7,466 nucleotides of DNA, taken from Ramlibacter sp. GTDB taxonomy: Bacteria > Pseudomonadota > Gammaproteobacteria > Burkholderiales > Burkholderiaceae_C. The DNA lies in the NCBI GenBank assembly GCA_028292185.1, contig JAQGMT010000473.1, positions 1 through 7,466 on the forward strand, written 5' to 3'. Every line of letters begins with the position of its first letter. Positions within the stretch are counted from its first letter, which is position 1. Below are positions 1 through 5,852 of this stretch, in pieces. The notes beneath the pieces are model-generated. The model was not told the DNA's origin. It saw only the letters and a program-made list of their open reading frames with translations, and ran no database searches. Position numbers and translations under genes: made by a program.

Positions 1-77
1 AGCACGCAGTTCGTAGCGGCGAGTGCGTCGGCCCGCCAAAGGTGGCGATTGGCAGCACCTGCGCTAGCGGGGCGGAG

Positions 78-109
78 CCGACTAGCCGGTGAAACAGCCG
101 GCCGGTCGG
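78..109. repeat. Imperfect inverted repeat (12-bp arms)
   Basis: Arms 78-89 (CCGACTAGCCGG) and 98-109 (CCGGCCGGTCGG) pair at 10 of 12 positions, plus one possible G-U pair, around the 8-base loop TGAAACAG. No T-run follows on either strand, so it does not look like an intrinsic terminator. It may belong to the same intergenic repeat unit as the hairpin at 140-167. Confidence 0.5.
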
Positions 110-139
110 TGCGAGGCCTTCTCCTGCCACTGGCGGTTG

Positions 140-167
140 ACGTCTGCTCCTGGCCGAAAGCAGACGT
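140..167. repeat. Perfect 9-bp hairpin, copy A of a degenerate intergenic repeat
   Basis: Arms ACGTCTGCT (140-148) and AGCAGACGT (159-167) are perfectly complementary around the loop CCTGGCCGAA. The reverse complement of this block aligns with 5776-5803 at about 20 of 28 positions by eye, and that second block also folds. Both lie in gene-free gaps, which suggests a dispersed intergenic palindrome family. The grouping is an inference from two copies. Confidence 0.5.
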
Positions 168-184
168 GCAGCTTTCCGGTTTTT
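154..184 (+). terminator. Possible weak plus-strand terminator
   Basis: GAAAGC (156-161) pairs with GCTTTC (171-176), and CC 154-155 can add to the stem against GG 178-179 past a bulged C. The run TTTTT at 180-184 follows at once. This could end transcription of a plus-strand gene entering from the left. The fold excludes the 140-167 hairpin, has a 9-base loop and a short stem, so it is uncertain. Confidence 0.22.
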
Positions 185-342
185 GAACGGGTAGGTGCTG
201 TCAGCGCCAGATGTAATGGCCCCTGACCAGGCGGCCCTTGCCGGTATTGGCGGGCGCATGGCTGGCGCACATCCGCGCGGATCGCGGGTGTGAATGCGTC
301 GAACGAGTACCAGGCCGAGTGCAATGAACCTGCCCCCGCCCT

Positions 343-1506
343 TCAGAACATCGACTTCATCACTTCGTAAAGCTTGTTCTGCCCTTCGAAACCGATGCCC
401 GGCCGGTCTGAAAGCGTGAGGATGCCGTCGACGACTTTGGAGTCGTCGGCGAAGCCCGCGAAAACCCCGAACACACCGGGGTAGGCCTCGCATCCGCCCA
501 GGCCGAAACCCGCGACGAGCGAAAGAGTCATCAGGTTGCCGCCGTGCGGGAAGATCGATTGGCGCGACCAGCCCATGCGCTGCAACATGTCCAGCGTGCG
601 CGAGAACTGCACGATTCCGTACGACTGCGGAACGTCGATCTGGATGATGTCAGTGCCCGGGCGCAGGCCGCCGAACTGGAGCAGGTTCTTGATGTCCTGC
701 GTGGAGAACAGGTTCTCGGCGGTGCCGATCGCGCCTGGGTAGAAGCTTGTGAGCTGCGCCATCAATGCGAAGTCGGCGGGGTCCGTTGGCTCTTCGAACC
801 AGCGAAGCCCGTACGGGGCAAGCGCCTTCGCATACTCCACGGCGCGCTCGGGCGTGAACCCCGCGTTGGCATCCACCGCCAATTGCTGACCGCCCCCCAG
901 CACCGCGATAGCGGCCTCGATGCGCCCGAGATCGTCGGCCAGCGGTGCGCCGCCGACCTTGATCTTCATCGTGGTGTAGCCCTCTTCGAGGCGCATCCGG
1001 ATCTCGGCCTCGAGGTCCGCGATGCCCTTTCCAGGCGCGTACCACCCGCCCCCCACATAGCACGGCACCTGTTCGAGTACCCGGCCCGCGCTGTACTTCT
1101 TCGCCAGCACGCTGTGCAGCGGTTCATCATGGATCTTTGCCACCGCATCCCAGATCGCGACTTCGATGGTGCCGATGGGAACCGAGCGCTCGCTGTGGCC
1201 GCCGGGCTTCTCGCGCATCATCATGCGGGCGAGGATTTTCTCGGGATCGAGGTTGCTACCGTCTTCGGTGAGCAGGCTCTCGGGAGGCGCGGCGAAAATG
1301 CGCGGGATCAGGCGATCCCGCATCTGCGCCCCGCAGGCATAGCGGCCTGTCGAGTTGAAGCTGTAGCCGATGACGGGCGCACCGTTGCGGATCACGTCGG
1401 TCCGCACGGCGACGACCGAGGTGGTCATTTCGCTGAAGTCGTAAACCGAATTGCGCAGCGATGAATTCAGCGGGACCGCGATCTCGCGGATGTCGACGAT
1501 TCTCAA
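343..1506 (-). CDS. Enolase-superfamily dehydratase, D(-)-tartrate dehydratase-like
   Basis: A 387-residue mandelate racemase/muconate lactonizing-type enzyme, probably a cytosolic Mg-dependent dehydratase of an alpha-hydroxy acid. In the D(-)-tartrate dehydratase (TarD) family the product is oxaloacetate. The N-terminal capping domain covers about 1-130 and contains EKPGGHSERS (99-108), a block I recall from TarD. The barrel follows with the K181-x-K183 motif, metal ligands D212, E238 and E264, and the D291/H321 dyad (FPHGGN). Every catalytic position is present, spaced as I remember TarD of Bradyrhizobium japonicum. The start is TTG at 1504-1506, supported by AGAGGA six bases upstream; no in-frame ATG fits better. 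It is last in a minus-strand operon, 35 bp after the Bug receptor. The family is secure; D-tartrate as substrate is an inference, since the segment after D291 (VPQSYG) differs from what I recall in TarD. Confidence 0.9.
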   Translation of the reverse strand: MRIVDIREIAVPLNSSLRNSVYDFSEMTTSVVAVRTDVIRNGAPVIGYSFNSTGRYACGAQMRDRLIPRIFAAPPESLLTEDGSNLDPEKILARMMMREKPGGHSERSVPIGTIEVAIWDAVAKIHDEPLHSVLAKKYSAGRVLEQVPCYVGGGWYAPGKGIADLEAEIRMRLEEGYTTMKIKVGGAPLADDLGRIEAAIAVLGGGQQLAVDANAGFTPERAVEYAKALAPYGLRWFEEPTDPADFALMAQLTSFYPGAIGTAENLFSTQDIKNLLQFGGLRPGTDIIQIDVPQSYGIVQFSRTLDMLQRMGWSRQSIFPHGGNLMTLSLVAGFGLGGCEAYPGVFGVFAGFADDSKVVDGILTLSDRPGIGFEGQNKLYEVMKSMF

Positions 1507-1518
1507 GTGGATTCCTCT
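1504..1518 (-). promoter_or_regulatory. Ribosome-binding site fixing a TTG start
   Basis: On the minus strand AGAGGA (1513-1518) stands six bases before TTG (1504-1506). The protein then begins MRIVDIREI, the normal N-terminus for this enzyme group, so the rare TTG start is well supported. Confidence 0.7.
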
Positions 1519-1541
1519 GCCTCTGTCGGGCGTTCGCCGGT

Positions 1542-2546
1542 TCAGTCGACGGTGATGTTGGCGCTCCTGATGACATGGGTCATCTTGGGCACTTCGGTGT
1601 TCAGAATTTTCGCGAATGCGGCGGCGTCGCCGCCTGTCGGCTCGACGCCCAGGTCGATGAGCCGTTGCTTGATTTCGGGCAACTGGATGGCGTTGTTGAA
1701 AGCCGCGGTGAGCTTGTCGGCCACGGCCTGGGGCGTGCTGGCCGGAGCAAGAACGCCCCAGTAGCCCACGACCGACGCTGCCCCCAGGCCCGCTTCACCC
1801 AACGCTGGAACATCGGGAAGCGCAGGCGACCTGGTGATCCCGGTGACCGCGATCGGGCGGAGTTTGCCGGCCTTGAGCATCGGCGCGGCAGGACCGATGC
1901 TCGAGATGAGGATGGGCACATGACCGGCGATGGCGTCCGTGAGCGCGGGCCCGCCTCCCTTGTAGGAGATGTGAGTCATCTGGATGCCCGCGACCTGCTT
2001 GAGCAGTTCGCCCGCAATGTGCGTGGCGGTGCCATTGCCCGACGACGCGTACTGCAGCGCGCCCGGCTTGGCCTTCGCTTGCGCGATCAGCTCCTGGATG
2101 TTCTTGGCCGGAAAGGACGGATGCACCACGAGCACCGAAGGCGCGGGCCCGATCAGCGCGATGGGCCGCAGGTCCTTGAGGGTGTCGTACGGCAGCTTCG
2201 GCTGCAGCCCCGGATTGGTCATCAGCGCCTGGTCCGACATGAGCAGCGTGTAGCCGTCGGCCGGCGACTTCGCCACCAGGTCGGTTCCGATGATGCTCAC
2301 GCCGCCACCGCGGTTCTCGACGAAAACCTGCTGTCCCAGCAACCTGGACAGGTTCGGAGCCAGCGTTCGCGCGACCACATCGGTTGCGCCTCCGGGCGGG
2401 TACGGGACGACCAAGCGGATCGGCTTGTGCGGAAAGTCCTGCGCCAGCGCCGAGAGCGGCATGGCAGCCAGGCTCGCAATTACGAGCAGCGACGCATGAA
2501 GGGCAACGCGCCGCGAGGAAGAACGGGTCAGCAACGAATCAGGCAT
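1542..2546 (-). CDS. Bug/TctC-family periplasmic solute-binding protein
   Basis: A 334-residue extracytoplasmic receptor of the Bug (tripartite tricarboxylate receptor, TctC) family, which binds small, mostly carboxylate solutes in the periplasm. A Sec signal peptide is clear: basic RSSSRR (8-13), a hydrophobic stretch about 14-32, and a likely cut after ALA (33-35) before QDFPHKP. Family hallmarks follow: PYPPGGATD (48-56), where the ligand-gripping loop lies, VFVENRGGG (74-82), SSGNGTATHIAGEL (168-181) and HISYKGGGPALTDAIAGHV (192-210). Length is normal. The ATG at 2544-2546 has AGGGA six bases upstream; the open frame continues above it, but only from this ATG does the protein begin with a signal peptide. 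It lies 31 bp after the amidase stop and 35 bp before the dehydratase. No TctA or TctB membrane gene is present, so it is an orphan receptor, common in Burkholderiales. The ligand is unknown; a hydroxy acid or its amide would suit the neighbours. Confidence 0.93.
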   Translation of the reverse strand: MPDSLLTRSSSRRVALHASLLVIASLAAMPLSALAQDFPHKPIRLVVPYPPGGATDVVARTLAPNLSRLLGQQVFVENRGGGVSIIGTDLVAKSPADGYTLLMSDQALMTNPGLQPKLPYDTLKDLRPIALIGPAPSVLVVHPSFPAKNIQELIAQAKAKPGALQYASSGNGTATHIAGELLKQVAGIQMTHISYKGGGPALTDAIAGHVPILISSIGPAAPMLKAGKLRPIAVTGITRSPALPDVPALGEAGLGAASVVGYWGVLAPASTPQAVADKLTAAFNNAIQLPEIKQRLIDLGVEPTGGDAAAFAKILNTEVPKMTHVIRSANITVD

Positions 2547-2577
2547 GGGGATTCCCTGGAAAGGTTTCGAAAAAAGG

Positions 2578-4020
2578 TCACGTGAAGTCGAAGGTGCATA
2601 AGGGCCACGAAGCGGCGAACTCGAGCTCGCGTGCAAGCTCGAGCACGCGCATGTCCTCTCCAAATCCTGCTGCAAGTTGGATGCCGATCGGAAGCCGGGA
2701 AGCCCCCATGCCGGCGGGGACGCTGATGGCCGGGATGCCGGCGACGTTGACGAAGGTGGCGAACACTGCCGCACTGCGTGGCCCGGCTTTTTGTCCGTCG
2801 ATCGACTCGGGGTAGTCCTTGCCCACAGCCCACGGCAACGCAGCGGATGCGGGCGTGAGCAGGATGTCGAACTCCGCGAAGAACGCGTCGCACTCGCGCC
2901 TGATCTTCTGCACCATTTCCAGAACCGCTGCGTACTCGCGGGCCGGGACTGCGCCCCCGCGCTGCGCGGCTGCCAGCCCCCCGGGTTGCACGTCTCTGCA
3001 GGGGTCTTCTGCGCCTGCGACCACACCTGCCAGGCCAACCGCCGTCAACGTCGACCATATCTTTTCGATTTCGCCCAGGCGAAACGGCAGCGGGCCGACT
3101 TCGACGCGGTGACCCAGTGCGGCAAGTCTTGCGGCCGTGGCATCGAGTTGCTCTCGTATCTCCGCATCGACCGGAGAGCCTTCGACGTTCTTGACGCAGC
3201 AGATGCGAAGACGTGTCGCCGGTGCTTGGGCCAGTTCGGCTGGGAGCAGGTAGTCGGCGAAAGCGAAAGAACTTCTGTCCCGGATGTCGGGACCGGCCAT
3301 TGCCTTGAAGAGGGTGTAGGTGTCGCAGACAGTGCGTGCAGCCGCAGCGATGACCTGGAGGTCCGCGGCTAATGCGGGGAAGCCGAAGACGCGGGGGATT
3401 CGGCCCGTGGAGGGGCGGAACCCGACCACGCCTGTGTATGACGCGGGGCGGCGGATGGACCCTCCGGCATCGGTTCCCACTGCCAGAGGCCCGATACCTG
3501 CCGCGAGTGCGGCGACGGCGCCCCCGCTGGAGCCGCCGGGGGTGAACGCAAGATTCCAGGGATTGCGTGTTGGCCCGTGCAATGCGTTGTCGGTATGAGC
3601 CGCCAGCGCGAACTCGGGGGTATTGGTCTTTGCGAACAAGACGGCGCCCGAAGCACGCAGCCGCTCTATCGCAGTGTCGTCCTGCTCGGGCCGGAAGGCG
3701 GCGAAGAGGCGGCTTCCCCACCTGGCACCGAATCCCTTGACCCAGATATTGTCCTTCACCGTGACAGGAATGCCGTCCAGGGGGCCGAGCGGGTTGCCCG
3801 CGGCATAACGGCGTTCCGAAGCTCGCGCGGCCGCCAGGGCGGCATCCGCATTCAGCTCGACGATCGCATTGAGCGCGGGATTGATGCGCTCGTGGGCCTG
3901 CAGAACGTCGGCCAGTACTTGAGTGGCACTGACCTCGCCTTTCGACAACATCTGGGCCAGTTCCGCGGCGGAACGGTTCGCCAAACTGTCTTGGGCAATC
4001 TTCGCGGACGTGGTAACCAT
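2578..4020 (-). CDS. Amidase signature family hydrolase
   Basis: A 480-residue cytosolic amidase that would hydrolyse a carboxamide to acid and ammonia. The Ser-cisSer-Lys triad is visible: K89 in GIPVTVKDN (83-91), cis-Ser S164 in PGGSSGG (161-167) and nucleophile S188 in VGTDAGGSIRRPAS (181-194). FAKTNTPEFA (129-138) and the C-terminal NVAGIPAISVPAG are also typical. There is no signal peptide. Length suits a stand-alone amidase; no gatB or gatC lies nearby, so a tRNA-amidotransferase role is unlikely. The start ATG (4018-4020) was chosen because the frame above it reads through the divergent promoter region into the LysR gene; its ribosome-binding site is weak (AGG three bases upstream). 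It is first in the operon with the Bug receptor and the dehydratase, and diverges from the LysR gene. The substrate cannot be read from sequence; an amide of a hydroxy acid is an inference from context. Confidence 0.92.
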   Translation of the reverse strand: MVTTSAKIAQDSLANRSAAELAQMLSKGEVSATQVLADVLQAHERINPALNAIVELNADAALAAARASERRYAAGNPLGPLDGIPVTVKDNIWVKGFGARWGSRLFAAFRPEQDDTAIERLRASGAVLFAKTNTPEFALAAHTDNALHGPTRNPWNLAFTPGGSSGGAVAALAAGIGPLAVGTDAGGSIRRPASYTGVVGFRPSTGRIPRVFGFPALAADLQVIAAAARTVCDTYTLFKAMAGPDIRDRSSFAFADYLLPAELAQAPATRLRICCVKNVEGSPVDAEIREQLDATAARLAALGHRVEVGPLPFRLGEIEKIWSTLTAVGLAGVVAGAEDPCRDVQPGGLAAAQRGGAVPAREYAAVLEMVQKIRRECDAFFAEFDILLTPASAALPWAVGKDYPESIDGQKAGPRSAAVFATFVNVAGIPAISVPAGMGASRLPIGIQLAAGFGEDMRVLELARELEFAASWPLCTFDFT

Positions 4021-4090
4021 GCACCTATAGTGAGGGGTCGATCTCGGCAGTCCGATGAGAAGTTCACGCGCGATCTGATCAGAAATTCCT
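4021..4090. promoter_or_regulatory. Divergent control region between amidase operon and LysR gene
   Basis: These 70 bp separate two divergent starts and must hold much of the control of both units. A perfect 10-bp palindrome TCTGATCAGA sits at 4074-4083. ATC-N10-GAT at 4040-4055 comes close to the LysR T-N11-A box but is one base too long. The octamer ATGAGAAG occurs at 4055-4062 and again over the LysR start codon at 4091-4098. I found no confident sigma-70 promoter for either direction. LysR control of both genes is the family norm, not something shown here. Confidence 0.5.
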
Positions 4091-5005
4091 ATGAGAAGGT
4101 ATTCACTACCGCAGCTGGAAGCATTCCTGTGGATCTGCAGGCTCGGAACCTTTCGCGCCGCGGCGGACCACCTGCATGTGACGCAACCGACGATTTCGCT
4201 GCGCCTGGCGGAGCTGGAAGCCGCACTCGGCATCAGCCTCTTCGACAAGTCCGGCCGTGGTGTCGTGCTCACCGAGCAGGGCGCCCGTGTGCTCCGTTTC
4301 GTGGAGCAGGGAATCGGGCTTCTCGATCACATGGACGAGATGCTCGGCGCGGAAGAGCCTTTCGAAGGCGTGCTTCGTCTGGGTGCCATCGACACGCTGG
4401 CGATGACCTGCCTGCTGCAAGTGGTCGGCATGCTGGAGACCTTGTACCCGCGGCTCCGCGTCGAGCTGACCGTGACCAGCAGCAGCAAGCTCGCCCAACT
4501 GCTCGACCAGAAGAAGCTCGACATCGCATTCCTCGGTCAACCCCCCGCAGACGAGAACTGCTGGTTCGAGCTGGTGGGTTCGCTGCCCACGGCGTGGATC
4601 GGCGAGCGCAGCAAGTTCGCGCCCGGACAGATTGCCACTGCGCAGGGCATTTGCCGCGAGCGCATCCTCGCGCTGCCCCCTCCATCCAGGCTCCGCCAGA
4701 TCATCGAAGGCTGGTTCGCCAACGAGAAATTGCCGGTCCCCGCGCTGAGCCTGTGCAACGACCTCTCCGTGATCACGCGATTCGTCGTCAAGGGCTGGGC
4801 GATCAGCGTGCTGCCTGTGTGCCTGGTCAGGCAGGAGGTTCAGGAAGGGCTGGTCTCCATCTGCACACCAACCGTTCCGCTGGCTGCCCTGCCCTTGTAT
4901 GTTGCAGGCCAGCCCGCGACGCGAAGCGCCAAGGTGACCCAGGTGGTCGGCCAGCTTAGCGACCTGATCAGTGCCTCGGGCATCTTCTCAGGGACGCCGA
5001 CGTAG
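4091..5005 (+). CDS. LysR-family transcriptional regulator
   Basis: A 304-residue LysR-type regulator of normal length. The N-terminal winged helix-turn-helix spans about residues 4-63, with FRAAADHLHVTQPTISLRL (21-39) as the DNA-reading part and LTEQG (60-64) closing the wing; a linker helix follows. The effector-binding domain begins near residue 92 (EGVLRLGAI) and runs to the end, including SVLPVCLV in the second half. It is divergent from the amidase operon with a 70-bp gap, so it most likely controls that operon in response to a pathway substrate. The ATG at 4091 gives a standard LysR N-terminus and an in-frame TGA lies just upstream at 4076, so it is the only reasonable start. No Shine-Dalgarno sequence precedes it, which implies weak or unusual initiation. 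Effector unknown. Confidence 0.95.
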   Translation: MRRYSLPQLEAFLWICRLGTFRAAADHLHVTQPTISLRLAELEAALGISLFDKSGRGVVLTEQGARVLRFVEQGIGLLDHMDEMLGAEEPFEGVLRLGAIDTLAMTCLLQVVGMLETLYPRLRVELTVTSSSKLAQLLDQKKLDIAFLGQPPADENCWFELVGSLPTAWIGERSKFAPGQIATAQGICRERILALPPPSRLRQIIEGWFANEKLPVPALSLCNDLSVITRFVVKGWAISVLPVCLVRQEVQEGLVSICTPTVPLAALPLYVAGQPATRSAKVTQVVGQLSDLISASGIFSGTPT

Positions 5006-5131
5006 CCGGCGGCTTGCTTCATGGGTCGGAGGACTGCGCCTGGAGGCCGGCACGGCCGCGACAATGAAGACATGGCCCCGCCTCGGTGCCTCCTCCGCCA
5101 CTTGCACTCCCCGTTCGTACGCCTTCTTCAT
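4988..5131 (-). CDS. Possible small 47-residue protein
   Basis: A short ORF begins MKKAYERGVQVAEEAPRRG and ends with an arginine-rich tail. I do not recognise it. In its favour is a strong Shine-Dalgarno sequence, AGGAG seven bases before the ATG at 5129-5131, and a natural composition in the first 27 residues, ending in the hydrophobic VFIVAAV. Against it are the low-complexity tail (SRRLRRRP) and an 18-bp tail-to-tail overlap with the end of the LysR gene. It could be a genuine small protein or the surviving start of a decayed gene. Confidence 0.35.
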   Translation of the reverse strand: MKKAYERGVQVAEEAPRRGHVFIVAAVPASRRSPPTHEASRRLRRRP

Positions 5132-5588
5132 GTCGGTGCTCCTGGTTGCGCGCACGCGACCTGCGTTCGCTGCAGTGAACTGTCGGCGGCGCTGGCCAGC
5201 GGCAAAAGCGGCAAATGCCCAAGGGTCGAAATCCATCCGGCAAAGGTCCGGACACTGGACCGAACGGTCTGCACAAGCGACAGGCTTCGCGCACGAGCTG
5301 AGCGGGCCTCGCTTTAGGCAGGCCTTGGACCACTCGGTCGATGTGCGCGACCGGTCCGGCACACGCGCGGACCGGGTGAAGGCATAGGGCGTCGCGAAGC
5401 AACGCCGTCGATGTTCCGGCGACGAACAGAACATGGCGCATTCTTCTAGATGGCGGTCGCTGAAGCAGGACCCCGCGAGCAGGTGCCCTAACCGGGAGAT
5501 CGGCGGGTTTGGCGCCGCCACCCCTTATAGGCTCCGAACCTAAATGGCGCTCGCGGCCACAGCTGAGCGCCAGTGAATCAAACGCAAA

Positions 5589-5607
5589 ACGTACGTTGCG
5601 CGTACGT
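5589..5607. promoter_or_regulatory. Palindromic operator-like site
   Basis: Arms ACGTACG (5589-5595) and CGTACGT (5601-5607) are perfectly complementary around TTGCG. The size and symmetry suit a dimeric repressor of TetR or MarR type. The right half lies between the -35-like and -10-like hexamers of the promoter-like sequence at 5596-5624. No matching regulator gene is present in the window. Confidence 0.4.
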
Positions 5608-5624
5608 CAAAACAGTTTTATGAT
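5596..5624 (+). promoter_or_regulatory. Sigma-70-like promoter with no clear gene downstream
   Basis: TTGCGC (5596-5601) and TATGAT (5619-5624) are 17 bp apart. The -10 matches the consensus at five of six positions and the -35 at three. The local base composition is AT-rich. The only downstream reading with any character starts at TTG 5666 (MAETESTKRKHWRGFAAVLAI), a basic segment then a short hydrophobic one, as at the start of a membrane or exported protein. It loses that character within about 25 residues. Confidence 0.35.
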
Positions 5625-5775
5625 TGAGGTTTTCACTTCTAAATCAACGACTTACGTCGGAACTGTTGGCGGAAACGGAGTCCACCAAACGCAAGCACTG
5701 GCGCGGGTTTGCAGCCGTCTTGGCAATTTACCCAACCAAGAACCCCCTTAACGGCGTAGTGTCAATCCGTCGTGA

Positions 5776-5803
5776 ATGTCCGCTTCCGTCCCGAAGCAGC
5801 CAT
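5776..5803. repeat. Imperfect hairpin, copy B of a degenerate intergenic repeat
   Basis: Arms 5776-5786 (ATGTCCGCTTC) and 5793-5803 (GAAGCAGCCAT) pair at 9 of 11 positions around CGTCCC. It resembles the reverse complement of 140-167. It lies about 50 bp beyond the 3' end of the acetyltransferase gene. No T-run follows, so a terminator role is doubtful. Confidence 0.45.
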
Positions 5804-5852
5804 ACGCCGAAGGATTGCGCCAGCGGCTATCGGCCAGGCTCGTCTGGGTCGG

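Larger units (their letters stand above)
1..342. other. Left-edge stretch without a convincing gene
   Basis: This stretch lies downstream of the dehydratase gene, which ends at 343. Short open frames exist on both strands, for example minus 324-82 from a TTG codon, but none has a clear ribosome-binding site, a recognisable domain or a natural protein composition. What can be seen is a cluster of inverted repeats: a 12-bp imperfect hairpin at 78-109, a 9-bp perfect hairpin at 140-167, and an alternative hairpin at 154-179 followed by five T residues. The end of a gene lying further left cannot be excluded for the first tens of bases. Confidence 0.6.
5006..5852. other. Long gap with little coding content
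   Basis: About 850 bp between the LysR gene and the acetyltransferase. Apart from the small ORF at 4988-5131 I see no credible gene: the longer open frames, such as minus 5521-4988 and minus 5441-5019, are rich in Cys, Arg and Ser with no family resemblance. The part near 5581-5640 is about 40% GC by hand count, visibly AT-richer than the surrounding genes, and holds a palindrome overlapped by a promoter-like sequence. A degenerate inverted repeat lies at 5776-5803. The region looks like a site of past gene loss or rearrangement. Confidence 0.5.

Noticed and set aside
82..324. 80-codon minus-strand frame after the dehydratase
   Set aside because: TTG start without a ribosome-binding site, low-complexity composition, and it runs through the hairpin repeats.
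544..1464. Long plus-strand open frame (306 codons) opposite the dehydratase
   Set aside because: Arg/His/Leu-rich shadow of a well-supported minus-strand gene; no domain.
1461..2585. Long plus-strand open frame (374 codons) opposite the Bug gene
   Set aside because: Composition dominated by Arg, Gly and Asp; an antisense artefact of high GC3 in a clear gene.
2547..3038. Upstream extension of the Bug protein frame
   Set aside because: It runs through amidase coding sequence and has no protein-like features; the ATG at 2546 starts a clean signal peptide.
2578..4020. Amidase as GatA subunit of the tRNA amidotransferase
   Set aside because: No gatB or gatC beside it, and it sits in a catabolic operon with a receptor and a dehydratase.
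2528..4024. 498-codon minus-strand frame over the amidase
   Set aside because: Out of frame with the intact amidase triad and extremely Arg/Pro-rich.
4021..4272. Upstream extension of the amidase frame
   Set aside because: It crosses the divergent control region and the LysR 5' end; the ATG at 4020 gives a normal amidase N-terminus.
3577..4959. 460-codon plus-strand frame over amidase start and LysR gene
   Set aside because: It spans two divergent genes in the wrong frame; no family resemblance.
5019..5521. Minus-strand frames of 140-177 codons in the gap after LysR
   Set aside because: Cys/Arg/Ser-rich with no motif; only the final segment from 5131 has a good ribosome-binding site, and it is listed separately.
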